A stretch of DNA of 64,000 nucleotides from a bacterium (GTDB lineage: Bacteria; Armatimonadota; Zipacnadia; Zipacnadales; Zipacnadaceae): the NCBI GenBank assembly GCA_030615605.1, contig JAUWYY010000008.1, forward strand, positions 1 to 64,000, read 5' to 3'. Shown in pieces: positions 51,557 to 60,785 of this stretch. Below the pieces are notes generated by a model. It saw only the letters and a program-made list of their open reading frames with translations, was not told where the DNA came from and searched no databases. Position 1 is the first letter of the stretch, and every line of letters begins with the position of its first letter. Both the position numbers and the translations under genes were made by a program.

Positions 51557-52239
51557 GTTGGCTCAGACAATGCAGTCTTCTCAATTGACTCATACTGGCG
51601 AGTGTCCAACAGCCAATAACCTTCCCGCAGAACTTTCCGGGACTCAGAAATCTCTATCCTTTGTTCAAAGAGAGGCCCGTCGGTCACAAAGGTATGGTAT
51701 TCACCGTTCTCACCGCAGGGCTCGATATCGCTTTCTTGCAGGTAACTCAGGAACTCTCTGTCCACCGTCTGCCCCACCCACTCTTCGTCAATTAAGTCAG
51801 ATTTAGCACTGACTATGGTTGCTTCGAAGCCCACATCTATGAATTCGGTCAGAACATCTTCAGAGTCCCTTCCCCAAAGGGGCTCGATTGAGTGAATCCC
51901 CAACTCGCGGCAAACTCTTTCCGTCCAACCCTTGTGCTCTTCCAGGAATATGTCGCCAAAGACCATGGCCTCTACGCCATCACCAAGTAGGCTTCGCACC
52001 GCTTTCTTAAACGCCTGCTCATATCCGTCGTCGGGAGTCGGATTCTGAATAAGGGGGATGCCCACTGCCTGAGACTGCAGTTGGATTAACTTGGCTTCCG
52101 TCCCGTGAAAGCGTACCCTTTGATACTCTTGGGAGATGAAATTCACTAAGTAGGCCACATCATAGCTCTGCGCCATCGCTGTATAACAGGCTAAGCAGCT
52201 GTCTTTGCCGCCGCTCCACGAGACGATGACTTTGCTCAT
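51553..52239 (-). CDS. Dph6-like PP-loop ATP pyrophosphatase
   Basis: A 228-residue protein with PP-loop SGGKDSCLA at the N-terminus, then VNFISQEYQRVRFHGTEAKLIQLQSQAVGIPLI, GVEAMVFGDIFLEEHKGWTERVCRELGI and a C-terminal GENGEYHTFVTDGP motif, matching the diphthine-ammonia ligase (Dph6/MJ0570) superfamily. Bacteria do not make diphthamide, so the substrate must differ. Position inside the B12-riboswitch operon suggests a corrinoid-related amidation or adenylation; this is inference. Confidence 0.8.
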   Translation of the reverse strand: MSKVIVSWSGGKDSCLACYTAMAQSYDVAYLVNFISQEYQRVRFHGTEAKLIQLQSQAVGIPLIQNPTPDDGYEQAFKKAVRSLLGDGVEAMVFGDIFLEEHKGWTERVCRELGIHSIEPLWGRDSEDVLTEFIDVGFEATIVSAKSDLIDEEWVGQTVDREFLSYLQESDIEPCGENGEYHTFVTDGPLFEQRIEISESRKVLREGYWLLDTRQYESIEKTALSEPT

Positions 52240-52289
52240 AGTAATGACCTTTACCCCTCAAGCTCAGAGGCGTTGCACGGCCCTCTTTG

Positions 52290-53366
52290 TCATTGTTCGG
52301 GTTGAATGGTGTATTGCCCCGCAGCCTCGCCTATAAGCTGGCTAATCTCCTCAAGCCCCTCGATCAGTCGCGGGCCGGGGATAGTCACCAGATCGTCGTT
52401 GATGAGGTGAACTTGTCCAGCTTTAACTGCCGCCACCTCTCGCCAGGCGGGCAGGGCCTGGAGCTGGACGAGAATGTCCCGGGATCTCTCCGGCTGCTCC
52501 ACTCCGTGCCTCTGGGCAATGATAACCAGTTGCGGGTCAGCGGCTACCACCGCCTCCCGCGAGGCCTGCGGCCAGGGACGGGTCTTATCAATGGTGCTCA
52601 CGTCGCGGATGGCGTTGCGTGCCCCACAGGTGCCGAGCATATCGTCCACAAAGCTGGTGGCCCCGGCCACGAACAGCGGGTCGCGTGACAGAACGAAGAG
52701 CACCCGCAGCTTGTTGTCCGCGCCTCGATGCTGGGCGGCTACGCTGGCTTTGCGCTCAGCCAGGGCCTCAGCGGCCTCCCTGCCTTGCTGGTCATGACCG
52801 GTGATTCGGCCAATGCGCCGCACCAGAGCGATGACATCCTCCAGCGTCTGGGGATCGTAGCCCAGCACGGGGATCGCCACCTCATCAACCTTGCACCAGC
52901 CACCCCTGCGCATTGTCAGCCGCTTAATAAATGCGGCGTCCACCCCGCGGGCGGCCAGTACCAGGTCAGGCTCAAGGCTGATTAGCTTCTCCAGACTGGG
53001 ATTGATAATGCCGCCGATTGACGGCCTGCCGAGGGCTGCAGGAGGATAGTCGCAGAAATCGGTTCGCCCGACCAGCTGGTCTTCGGCACCAACCAGAAAC
53101 AGGATCTCGGTCAGGTTGGGTGACAGGCTGACAATGCGCAGGGGTGGCTGCTGCAAGATTAAGGTATTGCCCAAATCGTCAGTGAACGAGCCGGGCCCTT
53201 CAGCGGTTGGCATGGGATTAGGCACCGTCCGGTTGTTTTTCGACGGTAAGGACTGACCTGCGCCGCCCCGAAAGGCGCCGAGAACAATCCCGACTACTGC
53301 CGTCAGGACCAACCCCCGGACTAGCATCTGAGCGACTGAACGCTTGGGTCGATTCAACTTAGACAT
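52290..53366 (-). CDS. btuF: BtuF-like periplasmic corrinoid-binding protein
   Basis: A 358-residue protein with an N-terminal signal/anchor (about residues 15-32) and the TroA/BtuF fold: RIVSLSPNLTEILFLVGAEDQLVGRTDFCDYP, PSIGGIINPSLEKLISLEPDLVLAA and WPQASREAVVAADPQLVII. SLSPNLTEI and GRTxxCDYP are typical of BtuF. It delivers corrinoid to the BtuC-BtuD pair. It starts 9 bases after the pseudopilin gene, so both are in one operon under the riboswitch. Confidence 0.9.
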   Translation of the reverse strand: MSKLNRPKRSVAQMLVRGLVLTAVVGIVLGAFRGGAGQSLPSKNNRTVPNPMPTAEGPGSFTDDLGNTLILQQPPLRIVSLSPNLTEILFLVGAEDQLVGRTDFCDYPPAALGRPSIGGIINPSLEKLISLEPDLVLAARGVDAAFIKRLTMRRGGWCKVDEVAIPVLGYDPQTLEDVIALVRRIGRITGHDQQGREAAEALAERKASVAAQHRGADNKLRVLFVLSRDPLFVAGATSFVDDMLGTCGARNAIRDVSTIDKTRPWPQASREAVVAADPQLVIIAQRHGVEQPERSRDILVQLQALPAWREVAAVKAGQVHLINDDLVTIPGPRLIEGLEEISQLIGEAAGQYTIQPEQ

Positions 53367-53375
53367 AATAACTGC

Positions 53376-54098
53376 CTATTCCAGGTCGTAAGCGCTGTCG
53401 TCTTCCGACAGGTCAGCCAGCAAGTCGTCATTAGGGCTAACATTGAACTTCTGGGTAGCTGCTTTGGCATGCCCATCACAATAGGCCACATTTGCCGTCC
53501 CATTATGGCGGAAATGGACGTTGGGACCAGTGTTCCACATAACTCGAAAAGAGTCACCCGGCGCGCGCAGGTAGTTATTCAGACAGACGCCCATGCCGTC
53601 TATCCAGACGGCGCTGTCGCACAACAACACGGTTTGGGTAGGGCGCGCGATGCCTCCCAATGTGGCTGGGGTAAGACCTTCGTCAGGCGAGCCGCCCACA
53701 TAAGAAGCATTGTAAGCGTAGCCACTGTACGGTCGCCCCCATGATTCCAGCCCTTGTGCGGTCGGACACGCGTTGATCTGCTCATTACGCGTGTAAGGGC
53801 CGATCAGCCCCAGCCGATAAGTAGGGGGCCAGCCCGCGGTGTAGTAATCCCACGCCGAGGTCCAACTCCAGTCGGCTGCCATCACGTAGGCGAACGGCAT
53901 TCGCTCATCATAATCCTGGGCATACATCAGAAAAGCCAACGCAAGCTGCTTGACGTTGGACAGACAGCTCGTCTGGTGGGCCTTTTGCCTCGCCTGGGCA
54001 AACACCGGAAACAGCATCGCCGCCAGAATCGCGATGATCGCGATTACTACCAGTAGCTCAATGAGAGTGAAACCGTCCTTGGCTGTGGCTTTGAGCAT
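53376..54098 (-). CDS. Type II secretion/type IV pilin-like protein (H-X9-DG type)
   Basis: A 240-residue protein with the prepilin motif [25 protein letters not shown] (cleavage before Phe10 of the mature form; positively charged leader MLKATAKDG), then [27 protein letters not shown], a DUF1559-like/SBP_bac_10 pilin body, and [15 protein letters not shown], the H-X9-DG motif. Such proteins are abundant in Planctomycetes and Armatimonadota. ATG at 54098 with GGGAG upstream; the frame to 54218 crosses the riboswitch terminator and is rejected. Being between the cobalamin riboswitch and btuF, its expression should fall when B12 is plentiful. Confidence 0.9.
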   Translation of the reverse strand: MLKATAKDGFTLIELLVVIAIIAILAAMLFPVFAQARQKAHQTSCLSNVKQLALAFLMYAQDYDERMPFAYVMAADWSWTSAWDYYTAGWPPTYRLGLIGPYTRNEQINACPTAQGLESWGRPYSGYAYNASYVGGSPDEGLTPATLGGIARPTQTVLLCDSAVWIDGMGVCLNNYLRAPGDSFRVMWNTGPNVHFRHNGTANVAYCDGHAKAATQKFNVSPNDDLLADLSEDDSAYDLE

Positions 54099-54163
54099 AA
54101 TATAGGATCTCCCTGCTTGGAATGAGTTGGAACGACTCTGCCTCCGAGCGGGAGGGTGCCAAT

Positions 54164-54196
54164 GAAAAAACCACCGCTCCCTCAGGGTGCGGTGGT
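54164..54196 (-). terminator. Expression-platform terminator of the cobalamin riboswitch
   Basis: On the minus strand ACCACCGC pairs with GCGGTGGT around loop ACCCTGAGGGA, then TTTTTTC. It lies between the B12 box and the pseudopilin start, as expected for transcription attenuation. Confidence 0.88.
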
Positions 54197-54229
54197 CTTG
54201 GTAAACAAAACCAGCCACCTCCCACCCGC

Positions 54230-54436
54230 GAGGAGATGTAACTGAACAGTGCTTGCGCGGCAGTCTCCTGGCTTACGGATCGTCCTACTCTCCGCGCCTT
54301 CCCAAAGGCCGATGGCCCTCAGTGGCTATTTGCGGATTTCGTCACCGTTCACAGTTGCGGGGCAGCGACGGCTTTTCACCGTCTTCCTGCCGGTAGGATC
54401 CTGACGGATCCCCTGCACAAGCTGTCCTCTTCAATT
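54230..54436 (-). promoter_or_regulatory. Cobalamin (B12) riboswitch
   Basis: The minus strand carries the conserved elements in order: GGTGAAAAGCCGTCGCTGC, then CCCCGCAACTGTGA, GCCACTG, TGGGAAGGC, and the B12 box AAGCCAGGAGACTGCC at 54258-54274. Binding of adenosylcobalamin is expected to allow the terminator at 54164 to form and to shut off the pseudopilin-btuF-PP-loop-btuD-btuC operon. Confidence 0.95.
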
Positions 54437-54442
54437 TGGTGT

Positions 54443-54471
54443 ACTGTAGCATACTTGGCGCACGAAGTCAA
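54443..54471 (-). promoter_or_regulatory. Promoter of the B12 riboswitch operon
   Basis: Minus strand TTGACT, 17-base spacer, TACAGT; start point about 54436, just before the aptamer. Confidence 0.7.
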
Positions 54472-54496
54472 GAGCCCGTGTAGGCACGCCTCTGGC

Positions 54497-54525
54497 TTGC
54501 CTGCAGCGCAGTCTTGTGGTAATAT
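54497..54525 (+). promoter_or_regulatory. Promoter of the riboflavin operon
   Basis: TTGCCT, 17-base spacer, TAATAT. Transcription would begin near 54532, about 10 bases before the first gene, leaving no room for an FMN riboswitch. Confidence 0.6.
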
Positions 54526-54541
54526 GAGGGCAGAGGCTACC

Positions 54542-54967
54542 ATGAACTACACAGTCGGTGTCTTGCTGTCCATAGCTACAGTTGCCGTGATTATCGCCGC
54601 GCTTGTCGAGGTGAGCAAATACTTCCGGGGCCAGACGATAATCTCCGGTCGCCAGCTTCTGCTGCGTCTGGTCATGGCCGTGCTGCTGCTCGCCATTATC
54701 GGCCTCGGTTTTTGGGGAAAGGTCTATCTGACCAGAAGCCCGGATCCGAAGACGGTGGCCATCGCAGTTGGCCTGGCGATTGTGATGATTGTTGCAGTAG
54801 TGGTGCTGGCGCTGTTGGATTTGCGGCAGGTCATGGCTGCTCAACATCGATCGCGCGCTGAGCTGTATCAGCGTCTAGCCGATATGCGCCGGGAACTGGA
54901 GGAGCTCACCAACAAAGCCAAACAGGGCCAGGATAAGACTGAGCAAGACCCCAAGACTGAGTCGTGA
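54542..54967 (+). CDS. Three-segment membrane protein before ribD
   Basis: A 141-residue protein starting MNYTVGVLLSIATVAVIIAAL. It has membrane segments at about 4-24, 40-60 and 75-97, then a helical, charged C-terminal tail (ELYQRLADMRRELEELTNKAKQ) likely to form a coiled coil. Its start has GCAGAGG upstream; in-frame ATGs further up precede the probable transcription start. Its end overlaps ribD by 4 bases. No family recognised; co-expression with riboflavin genes is the only clue. Confidence 0.7.
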   Translation: MNYTVGVLLSIATVAVIIAALVEVSKYFRGQTIISGRQLLLRLVMAVLLLAIIGLGFWGKVYLTRSPDPKTVAIAVGLAIVMIVAVVVLALLDLRQVMAAQHRSRAELYQRLADMRRELEELTNKAKQGQDKTEQDPKTES

Positions 54968-56094
54968 CTACCTCTGTTCGTGATCTGAAATATATGAAGC
55001 GGGCTTTGGCGCTGGCCAAGCGCGGTCTGGGGCGGACTTCTCCTAATCCCGCGGTCGGGGCGGTGTTGGTCGCGAATGACGAGATAACAGGAGAGGGCTT
55101 CCACCGGGCGGCAGGTGAGTCGCACGCCGAGATTGTAGCTCTCGAGGACGCGGGTCAGTGGGCGGCGGGAGCCGAACTGTACGTTACACTGGAGCCTTGT
55201 TCGACTCAGGGTCGGACTCCCCCGTGTACTGATGCCATAATTGCCGCTGGCATCAGCCGCGTGGTTTACGCATGCGAAGACTGTGACCCAGCTAACGCCG
55301 GTCGCGCTGACCAGGTACTGTCGGCTGCCGGGATTGAGACTCTGGCTGGACCACTGGAAGACGAAGCTCGCCAGCTCAATGAAGCATTCTTCAAACACAA
55401 CAGCACTGGATATCCTTTTGTAACGGTCAAACTGGCCTGCACGCTGGATGGCAAAATCGCCACCCGCAGCGGCGATGCCCGGTGGATAACAGGTGAAGAA
55501 GGCCGCCAGTTTGTTCATATCCTGCGCGATCGCAGCGATGCAGTTATGATCGGCCGGGGCACGGTGGCCGACGACGACCCGGCCTTGACCACGCGCACAG
55601 ACCAGGCCGACAGCCGCGACGCAGTACGGGTGGTGGTGGATACCCGCGCGCAGACGCCGCCCACCGCTCAGGTCATCACTGTGCAGAGTGACGCGCCCTG
55701 CCTAATCGCGGTGGCTGAGCCGGAGGTGGGCGGCGATGAAGCCCAGAAACGGGTAGCAAAATTGCAGCAGGCTGGCGCGGAGATTATCCGGGTGCCGGAA
55801 AAAGATGGCAGAGTAGAACTGAGAGAACTGATGCGCCAACTGGGCAGCCGCGACATAATGTCGGTACTGGTGGAGGGCGGCTCACGTCTGGTTGGAGGAC
55901 TGGTGGAAGAGGGGTTGGTTGATAAATTTCTCTTCTTCTACGCGCCCAAGCTTCTGGGCGACGAGCAGGCCGTCAGTGCAATTAGTGGAATGAAAGCACA
56001 GAACATTTCCGATGCTCGCAGTGTCCACATTCACCGCGTCGAGCAGATCGGCGAAGATATACTGGTGACTGCATACCTATGTTCACCGGACTAA
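54964..56094 (+). CDS. ribD: Riboflavin biosynthesis deaminase/reductase
   Basis: A 376-residue two-domain enzyme. The N-terminal deaminase has zinc motifs HAEIVAL and PCSTQGRTPPCTDAII; the C-terminal reductase has FVTVKLACTLDGKIAT, RDRSDAVMIGRGTVADDDPALTTR and ILVEGG-type VLVEGGSRLVGGL. Start is GTG overlapping the previous stop. First enzyme-coding gene of ribD-ribE-ribBA-ribH. Confidence 0.96.
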   Translation: MTTSVRDLKYMKRALALAKRGLGRTSPNPAVGAVLVANDEITGEGFHRAAGESHAEIVALEDAGQWAAGAELYVTLEPCSTQGRTPPCTDAIIAAGISRVVYACEDCDPANAGRADQVLSAAGIETLAGPLEDEARQLNEAFFKHNSTGYPFVTVKLACTLDGKIATRSGDARWITGEEGRQFVHILRDRSDAVMIGRGTVADDDPALTTRTDQADSRDAVRVVVDTRAQTPPTAQVITVQSDAPCLIAVAEPEVGGDEAQKRVAKLQQAGAEIIRVPEKDGRVELRELMRQLGSRDIMSVLVEGGSRLVGGLVEEGLVDKFLFFYAPKLLGDEQAVSAISGMKAQNISDARSVHIHRVEQIGEDILVTAYLCSPD

Positions 56095-56726
56095 TTGAAG
56101 AAGTTGGCCAGGTAGCAGCGACCTCGCCGGCAGGCGACGGGCTGAGTCTGCTCGTTGAGGCACCCACCGTTGGCGCCGAGTGTGCGGTCGGCGACAGCAT
56201 GGCCGTCAACGGCGTCTGCTTGACGGTCGAGCAGGTGACCGGCAGTCGGCTCGAGTTCCACATCGGGGCTGAGACCGTCCAGCGCAGCACGGCGGTTGGC
56301 TGGCAGGCCGGCACACCGGTCAATCTGGAGCGCGCGCTGACCGCCGGACAGCGGATGGACGGGCATTTCGTGCAGGGGCATGTGGACTGCGTCAGCAAAC
56401 TGATAAAGCGCGACCCTCCAGCCAAGACGGTTTACTTCACATTCTCGCTGCCGGCGCCGTGGCGCCCATTTGTCGCCGAGAAGGGTAGCATTGCCGTTGA
56501 CGGAATAAGCCTGACGATCACTGGGGTCACTGACGAAGATTTTTCAGTAGCCATCATTCCCTATACGCTTGAGCATACCAACCTGACGCGGCTTTCCGCG
56601 GGCGCTCAGATCAATCTCGAGGTTGATATCATCGCCAAATACGTCTACAATATGCTAAACCCGAGCGACGAAACTCCCGAAAGTACAATTACGAGAGAGT
56701 TTCTGAGCGAGCACGGCTTTTGCTGA
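56079..56726 (+). CDS. ribE: Riboflavin synthase alpha chain
   Basis: A 215-residue protein with the two lumazine-binding halves: MFTGLIEEVGQV with GDSMAVNGVCLTVEQV, then GHFVQGHVDC with KGSIAVDGISLTITGV and FSVAIIPYTLEHTNL. It converts two dimethylribityllumazine molecules to riboflavin. Overlaps ribD by 16 bases. Confidence 0.96.
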   Translation: MFTGLIEEVGQVAATSPAGDGLSLLVEAPTVGAECAVGDSMAVNGVCLTVEQVTGSRLEFHIGAETVQRSTAVGWQAGTPVNLERALTAGQRMDGHFVQGHVDCVSKLIKRDPPAKTVYFTFSLPAPWRPFVAEKGSIAVDGISLTITGVTDEDFSVAIIPYTLEHTNLTRLSAGAQINLEVDIIAKYVYNMLNPSDETPESTITREFLSEHGFC

Positions 56727-56735
56727 CTGTCACTT

Positions 56736-57953
56736 ATGATTAGCATAGAACAAGCAATCGAGCAGATCAAAGCTGGGCAGTTCCTCATTGTAGTGGATCA
56801 GCCCGAGGGCCCCGGCACCGGCGATCTGGTGCTGGCCGCTGAGCACGTCACTGCCGAGCGGCTGAACTTTATGATGCAGCAGGCCCGCGGGCTGATGGGA
56901 ATGGCGATGAGCGACGAGCGCCTGGAGCAACTCAATCTTCCCCTGATGGTCACCGAGCCCAGCGATGACCGGCGGGCCGCCTTCACAGTTTCGGTTGATG
57001 CCAAGGCCTGTGTTACCACCGGCGATTCCGCGGTTGACCGAGCTACTACTATCGGTGTGCTGATTGACCCGAAAACGAAACCAGATGATCTGGCCCGCCC
57101 CGGCCACATCTCCCCCGTTCGCGCCGCCGACGGAGGAGTGCTGCGGCGTACCGGGCACACCGAGGCAGCAGTTGATCTGGCCATTATGGCCGAGCTGCAT
57201 CCGGCCGGAGTGATAGCAACGATTCTCGATGAGCAGGGCCGGGCCGCGGATATGGATGAGCTGGTTGCGTTCAGCCAGACCCATGGCATCGAAATCGTCT
57301 CCATCGTTCAGTTGATTGAGCATCGCCGCCGCACTGAGAAGCTCATCGAAAAACGTGCCGAGGCCGACTTGCCTACTGAGTATGGCCACTTCCGGCTCGT
57401 TGTCTACACTTCGCTGCTGGACGATATTGACTATCTGGCAGTCATTAAGGGCGATCTGGCCAGTTATGAACGTCCGCCGCTGGTGCGAGTTCACTCGGGC
57501 TGTGTTACCGGTGATGTGCTGGGCTCGCTGCGCTGCGACTGCGGCGGGCAGATTGCAGCAGCGCTGCAAAAGATTGAAGCCGAAGGCTGCGGCGTGGTTG
57601 TCTATATCGCCAGCCACGAAGGTCGAGGCATCGGCCTGGCTAATAAGATTAGGGCCTATCACCTGCAGGAAGAAGGCTACGATACGGTAGAGGCGAACCA
57701 GGCGCTGGGCTTTCCGGCCGATATGCGCAACTACGGATTGGGCGCCCAGGTGCTGGCTGATCTGGGCATCACCGAGATGCGGCTGATGACCAACAATCCG
57801 CAAAAATACGCCGCTATGGAAGGCTACGGTCTGCGCGTGGTCGAACGAGTACCGCTGGAGTCTCGTCCTACTGAGTATAATGAAAAATATCTCCAGACCA
57901 AGAGAGAGAAGATGGGGCATCTGATTGGCGCTGTTGAGCAGGATGAATCGTAG
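56736..57953 (+). CDS. ribBA: DHBP synthase / GTP cyclohydrolase II
   Basis: A 405-residue fusion. The RibB half has [33 protein letters not shown] (note VVDQPEGPG where most have VDDEDREN) and the [12 protein letters not shown] region; the RibA half has the zinc Cys cluster in [21 protein letters not shown] and [36 protein letters not shown]. The RibA half looks complete. The unusual acidic loop in the RibB half is worth a check for activity. Confidence 0.93.
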   Translation: MISIEQAIEQIKAGQFLIVVDQPEGPGTGDLVLAAEHVTAERLNFMMQQARGLMGMAMSDERLEQLNLPLMVTEPSDDRRAAFTVSVDAKACVTTGDSAVDRATTIGVLIDPKTKPDDLARPGHISPVRAADGGVLRRTGHTEAAVDLAIMAELHPAGVIATILDEQGRAADMDELVAFSQTHGIEIVSIVQLIEHRRRTEKLIEKRAEADLPTEYGHFRLVVYTSLLDDIDYLAVIKGDLASYERPPLVRVHSGCVTGDVLGSLRCDCGGQIAAALQKIEAEGCGVVVYIASHEGRGIGLANKIRAYHLQEEGYDTVEANQALGFPADMRNYGLGAQVLADLGITEMRLMTNNPQKYAAMEGYGLRVVERVPLESRPTEYNEKYLQTKREKMGHLIGAVEQDES

Positions 57954-57973
57954 AATCGGAGAAGGAGAAGATT

Positions 57974-58444
57974 ATGGGTCAGGTAATCGAAGGCAAGCTG
58001 GATGCGACCAGTCTGAAGTTTGCTATTGTGGTCAGCCGCTACAACGGCTTCATCAGCAAGCGGCTGGTTGAGGGCGTAATGGACGGCCTGAGCCGCCACG
58101 GAGCAGCCGACGAAGACATTACCACGGTCTATGTGCCCGGTTCGTTCGAAATGCCGCTGGCCTGTCTGAAGCTGGCTCAGTCGGGTCGCTACCATGCGGT
58201 CATTGCAGTGGGAGCAGTCATTCGCGGCGCAACCTCACACTTTGAGTTTGTTGCCAGCGAATGCGCCAAGGGTATCGCTCAAGCAGGCTTGCAGACGGGT
58301 GTCCCAGTCATCTTTGGCGTGGTGACTGCCGAGACTATCGAGCAGGCCATCGAACGGGCCGGCACCAAGCTGCCCAACCGCGGCTTCGAGGCGGCCATGA
58401 CCGCCATCGAGCAGGTAAACACGCTCAAGTCAATACCCGACTAA
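57974..58444 (+). CDS. ribH: 6,7-dimethyl-8-ribityllumazine synthase
   Basis: A 156-residue protein with [56 protein letters not shown] (catalytic His in TSHFE) and [19 protein letters not shown], all standard. Ribosome binding site GGAGAAGGAGAAG. Last of the rib genes; the protease gene follows after 12 bases. Confidence 0.97.
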   Translation: MGQVIEGKLDATSLKFAIVVSRYNGFISKRLVEGVMDGLSRHGAADEDITTVYVPGSFEMPLACLKLAQSGRYHAVIAVGAVIRGATSHFEFVASECAKGIAQAGLQTGVPVIFGVVTAETIEQAIERAGTKLPNRGFEAAMTAIEQVNTLKSIPD

Positions 58445-58456
58445 AGAGGTGTTGTG

Positions 58457-59575
58457 ATGGCGCGCAGTAGAGGTTTGAGCGTGTTAGCTGTAGTTGTGGT
58501 GGCGCTGATCTTTGGGCTGGTCGGCGGCGGCATCGGGACGTATGTGGTTATGAATAGTACGCCGTCGGCGATTCCGCCCAGCCCCCAGCCGCCCCCTCCC
58601 CAGCCACAACCTGTCAAGGTGATTTCCGAAGACGAGGCTGTGATTGAGGCGGCACAGAAGGTCAGCCGCGGTGTCGTCAAAATCACCTCCACGCACCTCA
58701 TTGAGCCTTCTGGCTCCTTTTTCCGCTCGCCGCCCCGTGAGCAGAAAGGTGTGGGGTCGGGCTTTGTCTTCGAATATGGCGGGAAGAAGTTGATCCTGAC
58801 CAATACCCATGTCATCGGCGGGGCCGACCGGCTGGTTGTGAAGACTGTGGACGGTGATCAGTTCGATGCTAAGAAGCTGGGCGCCGATCCCGTCCACGAT
58901 ATTGCAGTAATCGAGCCAGTTGATGCCCCCAGAGCGCTCGTAGCCTTGCCGCTGGGCAATTCGGCCCAGGTGCGAGTCGGGCAGAAAGTTATTGCTGTGG
59001 GCAATCCCTTTGATTTCGATAATACAGTTACTGCTGGTATTGTCAGCGCCAAAGGCCCGCGCGAGATACGAGGTAAGAGGCGCGAGGTCATTCAGACCGA
59101 CGCGGCCATCAACACCGGCAATAGCGGTGGGCCGCTGGTGGACCTGGGCGGCAACGTCATCGGCATTAACTTTGCCATTTTCAGCCCGACCAAAACCAGT
59201 CTGGGTATCGGCTTTGCCATTCCCATAGATCAGGCCAAGGAGATGATGTACTTCCTGGTGAATCGGGGGCCGTGGGTGGGCCTGCTCAATGTACTGACGA
59301 ACAGTCCGGGGCTGGCTCGCTACCTGCAGATAGGCACCGATAAGGGCCTGGTGGTGATAGCCGTGGCCGAAGGCAGCCCCGCTGCGCGAGCTGGGATTGA
59401 GCCGGGCGATGTGATTCTGGAAGTTGACAGCCAGGTTGTGACGAACACAGACGAGCTTCAGAAGCAGATCCGCAGCCACAAGATTGGCGACATTATAGAA
59501 CTGACTGTGCAAAAAGCCAGCGAACTACGGCAAGTCCAGATGAAGGCCGGCACAATCCCCGAAGGGTACTATTGA
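58457..59575 (+). CDS. DegP/HtrA-like serine protease with PDZ domain
   Basis: A 372-residue protein: an N-terminal membrane anchor (about 10-30), a proline-rich linker (PPSPQPPPPQPQP), a trypsin domain with His (ILTNTHVIGG), Asp (VHDIAVIEP) and Ser (NTGNSGGPLV), and a C-terminal PDZ domain (EGSPAARAGIEPGDVILEVDSQVV). It degrades or refolds damaged envelope proteins. ATG at 58457 follows a GTG one codon earlier. Distinct from the protease at 26873, which has no PDZ but a second membrane helix. Confidence 0.92.
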   Translation: MARSRGLSVLAVVVVALIFGLVGGGIGTYVVMNSTPSAIPPSPQPPPPQPQPVKVISEDEAVIEAAQKVSRGVVKITSTHLIEPSGSFFRSPPREQKGVGSGFVFEYGGKKLILTNTHVIGGADRLVVKTVDGDQFDAKKLGADPVHDIAVIEPVDAPRALVALPLGNSAQVRVGQKVIAVGNPFDFDNTVTAGIVSAKGPREIRGKRREVIQTDAAINTGNSGGPLVDLGGNVIGINFAIFSPTKTSLGIGFAIPIDQAKEMMYFLVNRGPWVGLLNVLTNSPGLARYLQIGTDKGLVVIAVAEGSPAARAGIEPGDVILEVDSQVVTNTDELQKQIRSHKIGDIIELTVQKASELRQVQMKAGTIPEGYY

Positions 59576-59600
59576 GCTTGTAATCTCCCCTGATCTATTA

Positions 59601-60734
59601 TTGTGCCTGCCGGGAGGCGTCAGTTCACGCAATACCGGCAAGATGGTAACTGCATTGGGCTTTGGCGCGATGCGTCTGCCCGACGACGAGGACTATGCCG
59701 TAGAAGTCATGCGACATTACCTCGACCTGGGCGGAAACCTGATTGACACCGCCCGCGTCTACGGCAACAGCGAGGAGCTCGTGGGCCGGGCTATCCAGAG
59801 TCGCCGCGACCAGGTCCACCTTTCCACCAATAATCATTCCATGGAGCAAGGAGAATACAGTCCCGACCTGTGGAAGCAGTATATGGAAGAAAGCTTTGAG
59901 GCTTTGGGGGTAGATCGGATAGATTTCTATCACGCCCACCTCGTGACCTGGGAGCAGATTTCTGGCTCGTTTCAGGAGCCGGATGGCCCCCTGGAGATCT
60001 GTCAACAGGCCCTGGATGAGGGGATGATCGGTCACCTGTGCTTCTCGTCCCACGACAGCCCAGAGAATATCATGAAGATTATCGATACAGGCTTCTTCGA
60101 CGGAATGATTGTGCAGTACAACATCCTGGATAGTCTACAGGCCTTTGGCGCACATGGTCACAAGCGGGGTACCAGCAACGAGCCAGCCATTGCTCATGCC
60201 CATGAGAACGATATGGGCGTTATGATAATGGGGCCGGTGGCCGGCGGCCGCCTGATGATGGGTGATCCGGAGCAGTTGCAGCAGATGCTCAGCGAAACCA
60301 CCACCAGCATCCCCGACTTGGCCCTACGCTATGTGCTGGCCAATCCTGGTGTCAGCGCGGTGCTTTCGGGAATGAATACGATTGAGATGGTGGAGGAGAA
60401 CCTGGCCTCAGCCAGCCACGAGCACCCACTGACCGAAGCCGAATACGAAGATATAAATGAGATGATCCAGCGCTACGAGAAGCTGGCTGATCTCTATTGT
60501 ACCGGCTGTAAGTACTGTCTGCCGTGCCCCCAGGAGATGAATATCTCCAAAATATTCGAGGCGATGAACTACCATCGCGTCTGGGGGCTGACCGAACATG
60601 CCCGCAGCATCTACCAGAGCATTGACCCCAATGCGGAGGCCTGTGTAGAATGTGGGCAGTGCGAGGAGCAGTGTCCGCAGAATATTCCCATAATTGAGCA
60701 ACTGAAAGAGAGTCACGCCGCGCTCAGTGAATAG
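59601..60734 (+). CDS. Aldo/keto reductase with C-terminal iron-sulfur domain
   Basis: A 377-residue protein. The reductase barrel has ALGFGAMRLPDDED, NLIDTARVYGNSEELVGRAI (catalytic Asp and Tyr), DRIDFYHAHLVTW and the terminal GMNTIEMVEENLASA; the C-terminal part has Cys motifs YCTGCKYCLPCP and ACVECGQCEEQCPQNIP, typical of the ferredoxin-carrying AKR subgroup. The start is uncertain: TTG at 59601 keeps the conserved NTGKMVTALGFG with its usual leader, ATG at 59643 would cut into it. A remnant of a similar gene follows. Confidence 0.85.
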   Translation: MCLPGGVSSRNTGKMVTALGFGAMRLPDDEDYAVEVMRHYLDLGGNLIDTARVYGNSEELVGRAIQSRRDQVHLSTNNHSMEQGEYSPDLWKQYMEESFEALGVDRIDFYHAHLVTWEQISGSFQEPDGPLEICQQALDEGMIGHLCFSSHDSPENIMKIIDTGFFDGMIVQYNILDSLQAFGAHGHKRGTSNEPAIAHAHENDMGVMIMGPVAGGRLMMGDPEQLQQMLSETTTSIPDLALRYVLANPGVSAVLSGMNTIEMVEENLASASHEHPLTEAEYEDINEMIQRYEKLADLYCTGCKYCLPCPQEMNISKIFEAMNYHRVWGLTEHARSIYQSIDPNAEACVECGQCEEQCPQNIPIIEQLKESHAALSE

Positions 60735-60785
60735 TGCTGCTACCGGCTAATCAAATATTCTGGAATAGCAGCCAAGCAAGCGGCT

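Noticed and set aside
54420..54541. Possible FMN riboswitch before the rib operon
   Set aside because: The promoter at 54497 leaves only about 10 leader bases, and no RFN element was visible. The structured element nearby is the B12 riboswitch on the other strand.
56730..57920. 396-residue minus-strand frame over ribBA
   Set aside because: Exact antisense of a well-conserved gene; composition is that of a shadow frame.
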